NCBI RefSeq assembly: GCF_012273895.1
Contig: NC_052117.1
Span: forward strand, 4,038,406 to 4,102,405
Length of the DNA stretch: 64,000 nt
Source: Zerene cesonia
Taxonomy: Eukaryota; Arthropoda; Insecta; Lepidoptera; Pieridae
Reading direction: 5' to 3'
Positions 1 to 10,898 of the stretch are shown here, piece by piece. Made by a program: the position numbers and the translations under genes. The stretch's first letter is position 1, and the number at the start of each line of letters is the position of its first letter. The notes below the pieces were generated by a model that had not been told where the DNA came from, did no database searches, and was given only the letters and a program-made list of their open reading frames with translations.

Positions 1-550
1 AGGCAATCGTTCGTATTAAATTCAATGGTGAACTATTACATAATAGACAATGCTCCAATTAACGATATCTGGTGAAGCGATGGGATATTGCTCGTAAATT
101 AATGAGAGCCGTTGTAAGACAAATGTTCAAGCTACCGGACACCGGCGCACGCAGCCATTAGCACTACTGGATAAGGCACGGGCATTTTTTTATATATAAT
201 TAATTACATAGGTTTGCAAAACAATTTACAACATGAAAATGAGCAACAGAACAATATGTAAGGTTGTTTAATACATATATATTAATCCTGATTAATTGGT
301 TACGTATACCATTAGGGTTATTGGATATCATTTCCCAAAGCAATTCAATTTGCTTATCACTACGCAAATGTTATCGTGATGGTTCTCTTTTCCTATATAA
401 AATAGATTCGTAAAGGAATCCTCAATTGATCACCGAACACTAATAGTTCAAACATATAAGCTATCTCTCCCATCTATGTATGATCGTGCCAACCATTGCT
501 TCGCCTCAATTTTTTATTATAGTAATATAATAATCTCAGAAAATGTCAGA
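1..550. other. Unique A+T-rich non-coding sequence
   Basis: I see no gene, RNA or repeat here. Bases 120-175 are more GC-balanced than their surroundings, and a frame of about 30 codons runs through them to a TAG near 160. It has no start context or splice signals worth calling. Confidence 0.5.
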
Positions 551-632
551 GTACGGCCGGTCAGACAGGCAGAACGACAGCGCAGTCTTAGCAATAGCGT
601 CCCGTTTTACCATTTGGCGAACCCAAAAAACT
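551..632 (+). repeat. 3' tail of an arthropod interspersed repeat
   Basis: The stretch reads as a decayed version of a repeat tail common in insect genomes: a run of GACAG/CAGACAG units, then a 'gtcttagcaatag' block, then 'cgtcccgttttacc', then an A-rich end (acccaaaaaact). The order of blocks is what I recognise; base changes and a lost 'ggtacgg' segment show that it is old. It is probably the 3' end of a 5'-truncated LINE or SINE. The family name is not certain. Confidence 0.55.
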
Positions 633-689
633 AAACTAAATATAATTTTCACAGCATTTATAGACACGACATGAGTCCAAACATATTTA

Positions 690-862
690 TAGTATAAAGC
701 CGGGCCGCTTCCCGCGACTGTCCCTATGTATATAGATCGTTGAAATTAAAAAAGGTTTTTGACGGAGGTTTTTATAATAGATAGAGTGATTCAAGAGGCT
801 TATATGTATAATTTACATAGTATAATAACATCTATTAATGCATAGCCGCGGGCAAAAGCTAG
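690..862 (+). mobile_element. Degenerate Helitron-like element, family A, copy 1
   Basis: This is one of three related copies in the window (others at 21693-21844 and 22790-22957). They share, in order, 'ctatgtat..agatc', a block ending in 'acgga' or a close variant followed by a T-rich run, 'gattcaagagg' or a variant, and 'catctatta'. The 3' end is 'ccgcgggcaaaagctag', which stops in CTAG before a T, as Helitrons do. The 5' end is not clear because I cannot find a TC start. It is non-coding and non-autonomous. Confidence 0.6.
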
Positions 863-1136
863 TGTTATATATTTCCACACTGTCACATTTATAGCGTAAG
901 CATACATGGCACAAGCCTGCATACAAGTGACTGCTACAAAACGTGTGTGGGAGGCCACGCTGTGTCGGAGTCTGCACGATTCCGACAATCCGACATACTC
1001 AGAAAATTGATCCTTATGTACTCAAAGAGCGAATAATCATTTGCAAATATAACGATATTTAACAACTGCATATAATTGATTTAAAACTATATTTAACTAA
1101 ATATACTGAACTATCTGTTGTTTATTCCATTAGGGT

Positions 1137-1255
1137 AGAATTTATCAAAATCCTTTCTTAGCAGATGCCTAAACGTCAGTCCAGTGGTTTGGGCTGTGCG
1201 TTGATAGATCACTATGTCAGTCAGTCACCTTTGAGTTATATATATATGTATGTTC
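1137..1255 (+). mobile_element. LINE 3' fragment ('ctgtgcgttgatagatca' type)
   Basis: The blocks 'aaaatcctttcttagc', 'gatgcctaaacgtc', 'tccagtggtttgggctgtg' and 'tgatagatca' followed by tandem GTCA and a TA-rich tail are familiar from an abundant lepidopteran non-LTR element, which I believe is RTE-like. The fragment is about 120 bp with an internal deletion between 'aaacgtcag' and 'tccagtgg'. No reading frame is left. Confidence 0.5.
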
Positions 1256-1348
1256 ATATATACATATTTATGGGATATTAACAATATTTCAATATCTGTA
1301 TTTATATTTAAATCTCGCTGAAAATATTTGATTTTCCATAATATTGTA

Positions 1349-1554
1349 TTTTCTTGTGTTTGATTTTACGCGAGTATTTATACATTGAGAAATTAAAAAC
1401 TTTTTAACGGATTTTAAACGCGATTTATTCATTATTTTATTAACCCGACGTTTCGAACACTTTACAGCGAGCGTGGTCACGGGGAGACAATACGGGGGGT
1501 TAATAATATAATGAATAAATCGCGTTTAAATTCCGTTAAAAAGTATTTAATTTC
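1349..1554. mobile_element. Foldback/MITE element, copy 1 (with flanking arm)
   Basis: Bases 1389-1435 and 1508-1554 form terminal inverted repeats of about 47 bp with only a few mismatches (gaaattaaa, ctttttaacgg, cgcgatttattcatta). Between them lies the core 'cccgacgtttcgaacac' followed by 'gcgagcgtggtcacgggg'. Compared with copy 2 at 29075-29270, the right half of the core is deleted here. A 40-bp arm (1349-1388, with 'gtttgattttacgcgag') also recurs in copy 2, inverted on the other side, so it belongs to the element. There is no coding capacity. I recognise the core as a repeat widespread in insects; the superfamily is unclear. Confidence 0.75.
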
Positions 1555-4309
1555 CATAATATTCTTAATTGGCAACTTATAACATAACAACAATGTTTTA
1601 TAAAATTAAATCATATATTTACTACTGTGAACCATCAATATTAGAAGCATGTACAATACAGGTACATGTACATATTGTATTATTCATACTTTACAACGTA
1701 GAAACTCGCAATTGGGCTGACAAATCGGTCATATTACGTCCATATCAAACAGTTCTCTCCAGATCAAATAAATCAACGTTCCGAGTAAATCTGTTTCAGT
1801 AGAAATCAATTTCTCTGCGGACCGGACTAGAACAAGTTTTAATTAAGGCAAATATCTCGCACGGAATTGCTATGTGGACATTCCCTAATAGTGTTTAGCT
1901 CGGGATAATGAAAACCGTGTAATATCGCCACAGATTGTAAAGCGACCTAAATTGCTTAAATTTCGCGCGGATAATACCGGAATTTTCAATTAGACGCCGA
2001 TATATTTTGTTATTCGAAACAAGCTAATGGACTGTAGCTTCATCATACACCAATTTAATATTCTTTTACTTTTCACTATTGGGAATACGACTTTTTAAGT
2101 ATTTGAATACGTCATTCATGTCATAAAATTATCGTTAATAAATAAAGACGGACTAAACAATTATACTGAAATGGTTTCAACGATTTCCCTCACAGTTTCG
2201 AAATGTTAGAATTTATTGTGCATGCATCAATTTACACAATATCTGTACCCTTGGTTGTACGATATAGTATTAGCTATGGTTACACGAGTCACGTTATTCC
2301 TTGAGTCCAAAAACCTCGGTGAAGATGAAGACAAGTATTACAACATTGCTTTATAAGTTAACACTAAGATTGCTAATAAGTTTTTATGCTAAATAAATAG
2401 CATCAAACGAATATAATAGGAATGAATAAAAAGTTGATTGAAGCGGAGAATTATTTAAAACAATTAATGGAGCATAAACTTGTTTGATTAAAGTGACGTC
2501 TACGATTCCCTCGGTCGCAACTCGCACCCAACGTCATTAGGAGGCACGCAAAGGAAAATTATCCTCACTTAACCCTCCTAGAGGCGTTAACTGGTACCTC
2601 AGCAGAGAGCACTCGGCTACGATTACTTTATTATACGGATTGAAACAATTTTTCTTCTGGAAATATTCATTTTAAATCGAGCGTCTTCGAATAATATCCT
2701 TGAGTGTTTATTGCGAGATTTGAGTGTTAGCGTTATTCCTTTTTATTGGGATCAATCTTTTCAATTTGTAAATTTATTTCGCTCACAAATGTAATGGTTG
2801 AAGTGTATTTCGAGCAATTTACCGTAGATATAGATTTATTCTGTATTTATTTTGTTCAGAAGTTAAGGTAGTTAATTCAAACAAATCGTTATTTAGTTCG
2901 TCCCTAAAATTTAATACCAAAAAGTATTTGAACGGCAATTAATCTATTTAAAGACAATTTTCAAACAAAGTTGGATAGATTTTAGATTTTATAAGTTATT
3001 TTTTCATGTGTTACATATACTCAAAAGGCGAATCTTATGAATTTATTGTAATTATTATAATATTTCCTTATTAATTAATTCACAACGCTTATCCGTATAT
3101 ATATTATTATTCAGAACAAATTTGTTTCTGTAAGAAATTAACATAATAAAATGAACGAATAGGTACCTACCTAGTAATACCTAGAAATACCTACATATTA
3201 TTCGACATTATACAGAATGCAAACTCATATAGAATGTTCGCTAGTGAACACTGTACATGCAAACTGGAAGTTAAGTTTTAAAAAAGCATTGTTATTCCAC
3301 TACAAGAAATATTTTTCTTCTTGCTTGAGCAAAATTACGAACTTTAACTATTTCTTTGAACGTACAAAGCAACAATAAGATAACTACGAGCAGTCTTATG
3401 TTATAGTTTTATCTTTAGCATTTAGCAAGTACTTATGAAATATAGTTATAACATTTTGAAGATATTTCACCTTAAATGTTTAATAGAGATTCGTTTAGTA
3501 GAGATTTGATTCTGTGATTGATCTAAATGTAAGACTTGTATTTCAATATTTTTTGACAATAATTTAAACAATAGAAAATAATATTTCACAACTAAAGTTA
3601 TTTCATTCGTTTAAATATAAAATAAATAATCTAGAAATTTAATGATTATTAATTATATTTCCCATTTCCAAAAGCTAAGATACTCTTAAATCAAAGTGAA
3701 TATAAAATTAAATTTCAATGATATAGTAGTAAAATTATTTGAATAAAGCAAATGATAAAGTGAATGAAGAAAAATTAATGAAACGATTCCACGTCTAAAC
3801 GCAGAATCAGCAAGAACCCTAACCAAGCTTTAATTTTGTCCCTTCAAATCACGACTCGAAGAATAATTGTTTTTCCGAATGAACGGTTCAAAATAACAAA
3901 TTGGGTAGTTGGTACTCCAGCCTCTTGAAAAGTCAGCGCTTCTGTTTTGTTCGATTGGAAATTATCCAGAGCTAACTGTCTATTGTGACTGATCTTAACG
4001 ATGAATGAACGTGAAGTTTAATTCAATTTGCGAATTACAACGTATACGAGTATACATAGTGCTTCATATTCGTATCGTATATAAAAATATGCGCTGAGTT
4101 TCATAATCAGAATTAAATGTAAAAAATCTTTGTTGTTTTTAAAGACCTATTTTTGGATTGTCCATGTCAGTCCACCTATAATTGCTTGTTTAATGTAGTT
4201 TTTAGTAAAATGGGTTGAATATAGTTATCCTTTTATCCTTTTCTTGAATTTATATTCCTCGCCGTAAATTTGTAACAGCACTTATATGTCGACGTAATGG
4301 TTATTACAG
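1555..4309. other. Unique A+T-rich non-coding sequence
   Basis: No gene or recognisable transposon. A GC-balanced patch at about 2490-2620 (two short CCTC-rich stretches) stands out from the background and could be a conserved non-coding element. A second, weaker patch lies near 3880-3990. The rest is low-complexity A+T sequence. Confidence 0.5.
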
Positions 4310-4398
4310 CGGGACATCCATGGCTGGACTAAGACTACCTTCAAGAAGACCAAGCGACCCAGAGGCTCCCTGCATCTTAGACCAGGCTAATTATCCAT

Positions 4399-4429
4399 CA
4401 TGATGTCTGGGATATCATCCCAGATCATG
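4399..4429. repeat. Imperfect inverted repeat in the LINE 3' region
   Basis: The left arm 'catgatgtctggga' pairs with the right arm 'tcccagatcatg', apart from a two-base 'gt' insertion in the left arm. The loop is 5 nt. Confidence 0.6.
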
Positions 4430-4447
4430 ATTTACATATACAAAATT

Positions 4448-4487
4448 ACGTACTAGATTTAATATATTAATATTAAATCTAGTACGT
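4448..4487. repeat. Perfect 18-bp inverted repeat, 4-nt loop
   Basis: Arms 4448-4465 (acgtactagatttaatat) and 4470-4487 are exact reverse complements around 'atta'. In this A+T-rich DNA, an 18-bp perfect stem with GC-containing ends is unlikely by chance. It lies 20 bp downstream of another hairpin, inside the presumed LINE 3' region. Confidence 0.85.
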
Positions 4488-4786
4488 CAACACTTTCTTT
4501 CCCTTCCTAGCTTGGCTCAGTAATTTGTTTATGTGTATGTATTTAGTTGGTATTTATTTTATTATATTCTTCATCCTAAGTCTCCTTTATATATTTGAAA
4601 TTAATATTTAATTTGATTTATATGTATATATGACAATGTTGTACGTATTTGTGTTATGTATTTGTGTATGTGTATATGTATATATTATATTATGTATATG
4701 TTTGTAAGTTATTTTGCTATTCTGTTTCTCGACCCGCCAGTACTCAATTAATGCTTGTTACCTTTTGCCCGGGTTGCCTGGAAGAG

Positions 4787-4802
4787 ATCACTTCTGAGTG
4801 AT
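4787..4802 (+). other. Stem-loop in the LINE 3' UTR
   Basis: The stem is atcact/agtgat with loop tctg. The second copy (57212-57228) has atcgct/agcgat at the same place. The fourth base pair is A-T here and G-C there, so the stem is kept while the bases differ. Such 3' hairpins can serve for template recognition by the element's reverse transcriptase; that role is inferred. Confidence 0.6.
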
Positions 4803-4922
4803 AAGGCCGCCTAACAAATTGTACTTTTCTTCTTCTTAATGGTTATTAATATATGTATATATTTTTAAGTTTCTTGTACAATTTTTGTAAAAGAGTAATA
4901 AATAAAATAAAATAAAAATTGA

Positions 4923-5380
4923 GTTATTTTTCACACATTTTATAACAATAAAAGAAAACAACAATTTAGTAAATAATTCATTAAATTCAACGCAATTGCT
5001 CTATTGAATGAAACGCGCAACGCATTTATTCAAATCCGATATCCAACCAGTCATCAAAATAGCAATTACAGCAAAAGCTTATTAAGCCGGCCCAAGTAGA
5101 GTGTAAACGTAATACTTGATCCAGCGTCGCCATACAATCCCATTGGCTGCGGTTTCGTCATGATGTCACAGCTAATATTTGCGCTACGTGGCAATCACTT
5201 GCAATATAACTGACGCAATTTCGCTGCTCCATGGTAATTCGTCGTTATGAGCCAATGCTGGAAAATCGATAGCGTTTTGAATCACGTATCAAATGTATGA
5301 AAAGATAAAATTTCAGGAATCACATTTTTATATTTATAGATAAAGTAAAAGCATAGATTCTTGTAAAACAAACATAATGA
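4923..5380. other. Non-coding; GC-balanced patch at 5080-5280
   Basis: About 200 bp (5080-5280) is much less A+T-rich than its flanks and holds no long open frame and no repeat I recognise. It is a candidate conserved non-coding element. The rest is background. Confidence 0.4.
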
Positions 5381-5620
5381 GCAGTGGTGGCTTAGTGGTG
5401 AGGACCTCGGACTTCAAAATCGATAAATCGGAGTTCGAGACCAGTTCGAGCGTGCAGGAACTGATTTTTTAAATTTGTCTGAACATGTGGATAACATCAC
5501 CACTGCTCGTAACGATGAAGGAAAACATCATCGCACTTGGCCAGCGTGGTGGATTATGGCCTGAACCCTCATAGGAGGCCTGTGTCCCAGCAGTGGGAAC
5601 ATATAAGGGCTGATGATGAT
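5381..5620 (+). mobile_element. tRNA-derived SINE, internally deleted
   Basis: The head has RNA polymerase III promoter boxes: an A box at 5388-5403 (tggcttagtggtgagg) and a B box at 5431-5442 (gagttcgagacc). The body contains 'ggataacatcaccactgctc', and the 3' end is 'ggcctgtgtcccagcagtgg' followed by 'gggctgatgatgat', a short TGA repeat. The body and tail recur at 26683-26914. Compared with that copy, about 70-75 bp is missing between 'aaacatcatcg' and 'cacttggcc'. The 3' tail is probably shared with a partner LINE, not seen here. Confidence 0.85.
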
Positions 5621-6196
5621 ATAACCAAATTACTCAATCCCTACTGTCATGAACAGTTGATTTTTAATTCTTACTTTATGAGAATGAAGGAAACAACACA
5701 CTCATTATTCACAATAATTAAAATGATTTTTATAGAACATTTCTGCATGTATTATAAGTTGATCTTTATTGCGACTGTTGTTACAAGAAAATTTTTACCT
5801 TTAAACAAAAACCGCACCTTAAAGATCAACGTTATTTACTATAAAAACGTAAAGGCACTACACGTTGCAGAATATTATGAGAAGAAGGTCCACCTAGAAG
5901 TCACACAACAAAATTGCTTCCGAGTATTCGGTCAGATAACAAAGTGTAGCACTAAACGAGCGAGCGTCTCCATTTCCGAAAGTGACACAACATTTCTTCA
6001 ATCCACTTTCCTCTGCTCTATGGATCTCCGACAATTTTGTCCATTCGTCACACGTAAGGTCTCAGTACCTTTGTCACGTTCGCGCTCTTACAAACTTTTA
6101 TTACTTTACGTCCCAGTAATTGTTATACATCCCGATAAAAACTATTTGGGAGTCGTTTCAAATATTTTAATGAAACGCCGCGAAATACGAATGTAG
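5537..6196 (+). other. Long open frame beginning inside the SINE, probably not a gene
   Basis: The frame stays open for 219 codons from a TTG at 5537. The first 28 codons are SINE tail (VVDYGLNPHRRP, then SQQWEHIRADDD), a translation often seen by accident in lepidopteran protein sets. The first ATG is at 5678, leaving about 172 codons in unique DNA. I see no domain, signal peptide or family match in the rest, and no splice signals. A chance frame is most likely; an exapted coding exon is the alternative. Confidence 0.15.
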
Positions 6197-8290
6197 CTTT
6201 AAAAATCTGGAATGATAAATGAAATAACGATTCCCATTTTTTTATATTTACTTTCATTAAAGCCTCGGGATATGTAAAACATTGTATCATGATTTTATTA
6301 TAATACAGTCTATAAAAAAATAAGTCATAAAATCTAAATGTTTTGGAAAAATATAGCTCGCGGACTGCTAGGAATTTTTTTTATAGAATACGGATAACAG
6401 AAGCTATAAATATTAAATCTTTGATAAAACGTACATCTTATTATTTTATACATATTATTAAGAAAAGGCTTCTATATAGAAATAAAATCCTTAACACGGG
6501 TAAGAGCTTTACACTTTATTGATAAACTTTTAAAAAGGATCCTTAACTTCTACGTTCACGCAAAGTTCGGCAGACAAGGAAGTTCATTTTCATGTTATGG
6601 TTGATTTTCTTCCTGAGTAACTATTATTAAACTAAGAAAATTCCTACTTTAATTGGAATACTTTGATACAAAAATTCAGACACTTTTTTATAAATGTACT
6701 AGAGAAAAATAATTTAATTACGTTAATAAGGTTTTAATTTAAAACTAATTAAACGACAACAAAATTGTGAACTATCGTCTTTACCAAGATAGCTTTTAGC
6801 ACATGTCGCTGGAATTGACTATCTTTCTTAAGATAAACTGTAAATCTATCGTTGTATACAAAAATAAATTGCATTTGTCTGCGTTCGCTATGGCTATTGA
6901 ACGGGGTTTAATAAAAATTCATCTTAAAAAAAAATCCGTTACATAATGCATAAATGCGCGTATATTAACTGTATTCTGGATAAAGTTTCATGTGGCTACA
7001 TATTATATTCTCTTAGTAAAATATGTATAAGTTGGTACGTCTCTCCTTCAATATTTAAGTAACACAGCTAGATTTCGTTAAACAGCATACTTTTTTCCAA
7101 TAAGATGGCAAGTAATTTCGTGAAAACGCGCTTCTAAAATAAATTATTCATTGGCGACGAAACGCCTGAAGCCTCGTATTCATTTCATTTCTCAATCTGA
7201 ATTCCACTTTTCTTGCCCGCTTTTTTCTTTATCGTACCTCAGACACTTTCAATAAATTTTATATAAGCGCTCGAATTAAAACAATCTTGTTCCGAGTATA
7301 TTTCGTGTCCTATTGGGAATTTTTGATTGCTCCATTACGAAACTTACGTATTTCATATTTCGTGACATTAATCCACGATTTTAAATTTTGTCGAAAAGAA
7401 ATAGGGGCTATAATCCAACAAATAAAATTAACTTTCAGCACCGCTGTGATTAAAGTTGTCGAGTGAACATAAAATTAAGTTATTAAGGAGATTTATGGTG
7501 CGATTATGTTTAAAAGCATTAAAAGCGACCTAGATACAGAGCACTACTTATACCTGTCGTTAAAACTAAAATCGTACATTACCACAAAGTTTACTCGTAA
7601 TTGTTATCAGGGGCTATAGCCGATCGGTTCTCGAACTAAAGTCGTTCATGACGTCACAAAATATGAAGGTCTAACTGAGCATAGGATAAGATAACGCGAT
7701 GAGAAATGTAGATCGTTGTTTTGAATTGCTTTTATATGTAGACGGAGATAGAAACACATTGCTCGAATCAGAAGTCGAATATATATTGAATGAGAAGGCT
7801 GAGCCTATACGAAGACACTTGTGGATCAACCGCGATCGAATTATATACGAGTTATATTTAATTCAGAATTTGTTTTTTTCCAAAAACGTATTGTTTTATA
7901 TGAAAATATAATCACGAATATCCTTATCCTTATCAATAGTAATATTGTAAATTCGAAGGCATAAATCTTTCTTTCACATTGCAATAGACCTACGAGTATT
8001 TTATGACATAATTTTTTGTTGGGAAAGAAGTTTAAATGATAGATAATGGTCAAAGGATACTTTTTACCGCGACTACGAGAGCGAAACCGCAAGAAAAATC
8101 TAGTATCTTAGTTAATAACCTAAAAATTTGAGTAAAGATTCCGTTTCCAGAGATTCCAGAGAGCGACGTGTCAATTAATTGTATGTATTGTCTACATACT
8201 TCGTGTTAGTAAGGACTTAAATATATTGCATGTCGTATAAACTACCTTATTTAGAAGCGCGCAACTCGAGTATCGTTATCTCAGAACACT
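6197..8290. other. Unique A+T-rich non-coding sequence
   Basis: Nothing gene-like. A TGACGTCA site lies at 7649-7656 in a slightly more GC-balanced patch (7600-7700). The sequence just before the gap (8150-8290) shows no mariner terminus, although the far side of the gap does. Confidence 0.5.
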
Positions 8291-9290
8291 NNNNNNNNNN
8301 NNNNNNNNNNNNNNNNNNNNNNNNNNNNNNNNNNNNNNNNNNNNNNNNNNNNNNNNNNNNNNNNNNNNNNNNNNNNNNNNNNNNNNNNNNNNNNNNNNNN
8401 NNNNNNNNNNNNNNNNNNNNNNNNNNNNNNNNNNNNNNNNNNNNNNNNNNNNNNNNNNNNNNNNNNNNNNNNNNNNNNNNNNNNNNNNNNNNNNNNNNNN
8501 NNNNNNNNNNNNNNNNNNNNNNNNNNNNNNNNNNNNNNNNNNNNNNNNNNNNNNNNNNNNNNNNNNNNNNNNNNNNNNNNNNNNNNNNNNNNNNNNNNNN
8601 NNNNNNNNNNNNNNNNNNNNNNNNNNNNNNNNNNNNNNNNNNNNNNNNNNNNNNNNNNNNNNNNNNNNNNNNNNNNNNNNNNNNNNNNNNNNNNNNNNNN
8701 NNNNNNNNNNNNNNNNNNNNNNNNNNNNNNNNNNNNNNNNNNNNNNNNNNNNNNNNNNNNNNNNNNNNNNNNNNNNNNNNNNNNNNNNNNNNNNNNNNNN
8801 NNNNNNNNNNNNNNNNNNNNNNNNNNNNNNNNNNNNNNNNNNNNNNNNNNNNNNNNNNNNNNNNNNNNNNNNNNNNNNNNNNNNNNNNNNNNNNNNNNNN
8901 NNNNNNNNNNNNNNNNNNNNNNNNNNNNNNNNNNNNNNNNNNNNNNNNNNNNNNNNNNNNNNNNNNNNNNNNNNNNNNNNNNNNNNNNNNNNNNNNNNNN
9001 NNNNNNNNNNNNNNNNNNNNNNNNNNNNNNNNNNNNNNNNNNNNNNNNNNNNNNNNNNNNNNNNNNNNNNNNNNNNNNNNNNNNNNNNNNNNNNNNNNNN
9101 NNNNNNNNNNNNNNNNNNNNNNNNNNNNNNNNNNNNNNNNNNNNNNNNNNNNNNNNNNNNNNNNNNNNNNNNNNNNNNNNNNNNNNNNNNNNNNNNNNNN
9201 NNNNNNNNNNNNNNNNNNNNNNNNNNNNNNNNNNNNNNNNNNNNNNNNNNNNNNNNNNNNNNNNNNNNNNNNNNNNNNNNNNNNNNNNNN
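8291..9290. other. Assembly gap 1 (1000 N)
   Basis: Exactly 1000 N, so this is a placeholder of unknown true length. The right edge falls inside a mariner terminus (9291-9358), so the missing sequence probably includes most of a mariner copy. Confidence 0.98.
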
Positions 9291-9358
9291 ACAGATTCGA
9301 AATTCAAATGTAATATTTTTTTATAATTAAGTGTAACAGTATTTATGGCCAGACTAAG
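9291..9358 (-). mobile_element. Mariner-like element, one end only, broken by gap 1
   Basis: The sequence next to the gap ends in 'atttatggccagactaag' followed by TA. Reversed, this is the terminal inverted repeat cttagtctggccataaatac. It is an exact reverse complement, over 74 bp, of 16795-16868 at the left edge of gap 2. The TA beside it fits the mariner target site. The transposase gene, if any, would be in the gap. I assign the strand relative to the copy at 16802-17937. Confidence 0.75.
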
Positions 9359-10186
9359 TATATTAACCTGAAAATTCTTCATCTTATTATAGACCAAATT
9401 CCATATGGCTACAAAACATCAAAACGCCGGAACGAAAATAGACACGGTTCGGTGTAAAAAATGAGCTAATAATAATAACATACGTTCCCATAACCATCAG
9501 TTTTATTAAGCAATAACGATAGACGAAATTAATCGCGACCGAGTCGAAATTAATTCAAAGCAACGACGTCTTTATGAGCTGTGAGTCAAATATGGACGTG
9601 TGTACGAAGAATAAATCTGTCACGCAAGTAACCAGCCGGTCACAAATTGTTATTTATAGTCACATATTCCAGAGGCTTAATGATACACAGGACACCGATG
9701 ACTAGACGTTTTCATAGCTCACAAAGACAATATAAATTCAGGTTGTTTACTGTTCCATGGGACTGTAGCAGGAAATTGTCGCAACTGTTGGTAATGTTCA
9801 CTGAACCTACAACATAAGTGACCTATATTTTTATAAAATATATTTGTTGTTGCTCGCGACTTCATTCGCGTGCTAATCAAGTTATGAGTAGTAAGAAAAC
9901 TGTAATGATGTAGCCTGCCTGCCCGTGGCAAATAACAATTGTTATATTATAATATGTATTTGTATCATCTTTATTTCTTACAACACTAATTTGTAATTAT
10001 ATTAGTCTTTACCGTGACATATTCCTTGGAATCAAAAATTAATCAATTCCATGGCCTGTTCTCATATTTGACAAGCTAACATCCCTAATTATGCATTTAA
10101 CTTATGTAAATGGACTTTTAAGCTTGAAAAAAATCAAATCTAAAAATTTTTAATCCTAAGAAATTATTTAAATTTTAATTTATTAA
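9359..10186. other. Non-coding; GC-balanced patch at 9480-9710
   Basis: 9480-9710 has several homeodomain-like AATTA cores (two 'cgaaattaat' boxes 24 bp apart near 9527 and 9545) in otherwise mixed sequence. It is a possible regulatory element, inferred only from composition and motifs. The rest is A+T-rich background. Confidence 0.4.
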
Positions 10187-10386
10187 TCCTACTAATATTA
10201 TAAATGCGAAAGTTTGTAAGGATGTGTGTGTGTTTGTTGCTCTTTCACGCAAAATCTACTGAACCGATTGCAATGAAATTTGGTACGTAGACAGCTGGAC
10301 AACTGGAATAACATATAGGCCACTTATTATCCTGATATTCTTACGGGATACGGACTTATGCGGGTGAAACCGCGGGGTGCAGCTAG
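10187..10386 (+). mobile_element. Short non-autonomous Helitron, family B copy 1
   Basis: It starts TCCTACTAATATTATAAATG and ends 'ggggtgcagCTAG', sitting exactly between an A (10186) and a T (10387). This is the Helitron target rule, with no target duplication. A small stem (gcgg/ccgc around gtgaaa) precedes the end. At 200 bp it has no coding capacity and would need Rep/helicase from an autonomous relative. It is colinear with 37248-37454 along its length. Confidence 0.88.
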
Positions 10387-10696
10387 TAGGCTATATGGCA
10401 CATTAAAATTGATGAATGTGCAAAACAAATCACGCCCAAAGTAACGTACGGTTCATTCAATTTTAATACAAATTTCATTTGGAGGCAATAGCGGGCCAAT
10501 ATTAGTTTATTTAACGCGATCACTGCGCAATATCCCAAGCGACTATCTAATAGCACCTCTGGGGAGATGACGCTCTATTTCCAACTGTGATTTGACATTC
10601 ACAGCTCTAGACTTAAAATAATCTAGACTGTGCAATCTATTTGGAATAAATTTATAATAAAAACTTCATTTTCATGTGGTAGATTGATATTATATA
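10387..10696. other. Non-coding spacer
   Basis: Some 310 bp of mixed sequence. No repeat or gene recognised; 10480-10600 is slightly less A+T-rich. Confidence 0.4.
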
Positions 10697-10898
10697 ATAC
10701 TTCCACCCGCGGCTTTGTTCGCATTGTCAAAGGAAAATATACATGGTGGTTTATGGATGGAGTATAGTTTGCATTCCATCCGTTCCAATGACGTTTCTCG
10801 GATCTCAAACTGTCTCTGTACCAAATTTTCTGAGATCGTTGCAATAATAAACAAACATACAAAGACACTCTTCAGCTTTTTATATTAAGTATAGATTA
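10697..10898 (+). mobile_element. Helitron-like short element, degenerate
   Basis: It opens with 'ccacccgcggctttgttcgc', passes through 'tctcaaactgtctctgtacc' and 'aaacaaacatacaaagac', and ends in 'cttcagctttttatatta' before 'agtatagatt'. This block order matches short elements abundant in Lepidoptera, whose ends read as an inverted ..ccgcggg..ctag and a 'tttataatattagta' terminus. It is diverged and non-coding. Confidence 0.55.

Larger units (their letters stand above)
4310..4922 (+). mobile_element. LINE 3' untranslated end, A-rich tail
   Basis: The secure part is 4741-4919: 'cccgggttgcctggaagag', a small hairpin (4787-4802), 'aaggccgcc', 'attgtacttttc', then an (AAAT)n tail ending near 4919. 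The same blocks occur in reverse at 57131-57250, so this is a repeated non-LTR 3' end. The upstream 430 bp has the look of the same 3' region: a GC-balanced stretch, two hairpins, then TGTA-rich sequence. Its membership is less sure. The element is 5'-truncated and no reverse-transcriptase frame remains. Confidence 0.7.

Noticed and set aside
5388..5442. A tRNA gene
   Set aside because: A and B boxes are present but the cloverleaf is broken and the sequence continues into a SINE body; it is a SINE head.
8230..9397. Long open frames across gap 1 on both strands
   Set aside because: They exist only because the 1000 N contain no stop codons. The same applies at 16733-17896 and 42200-43423.
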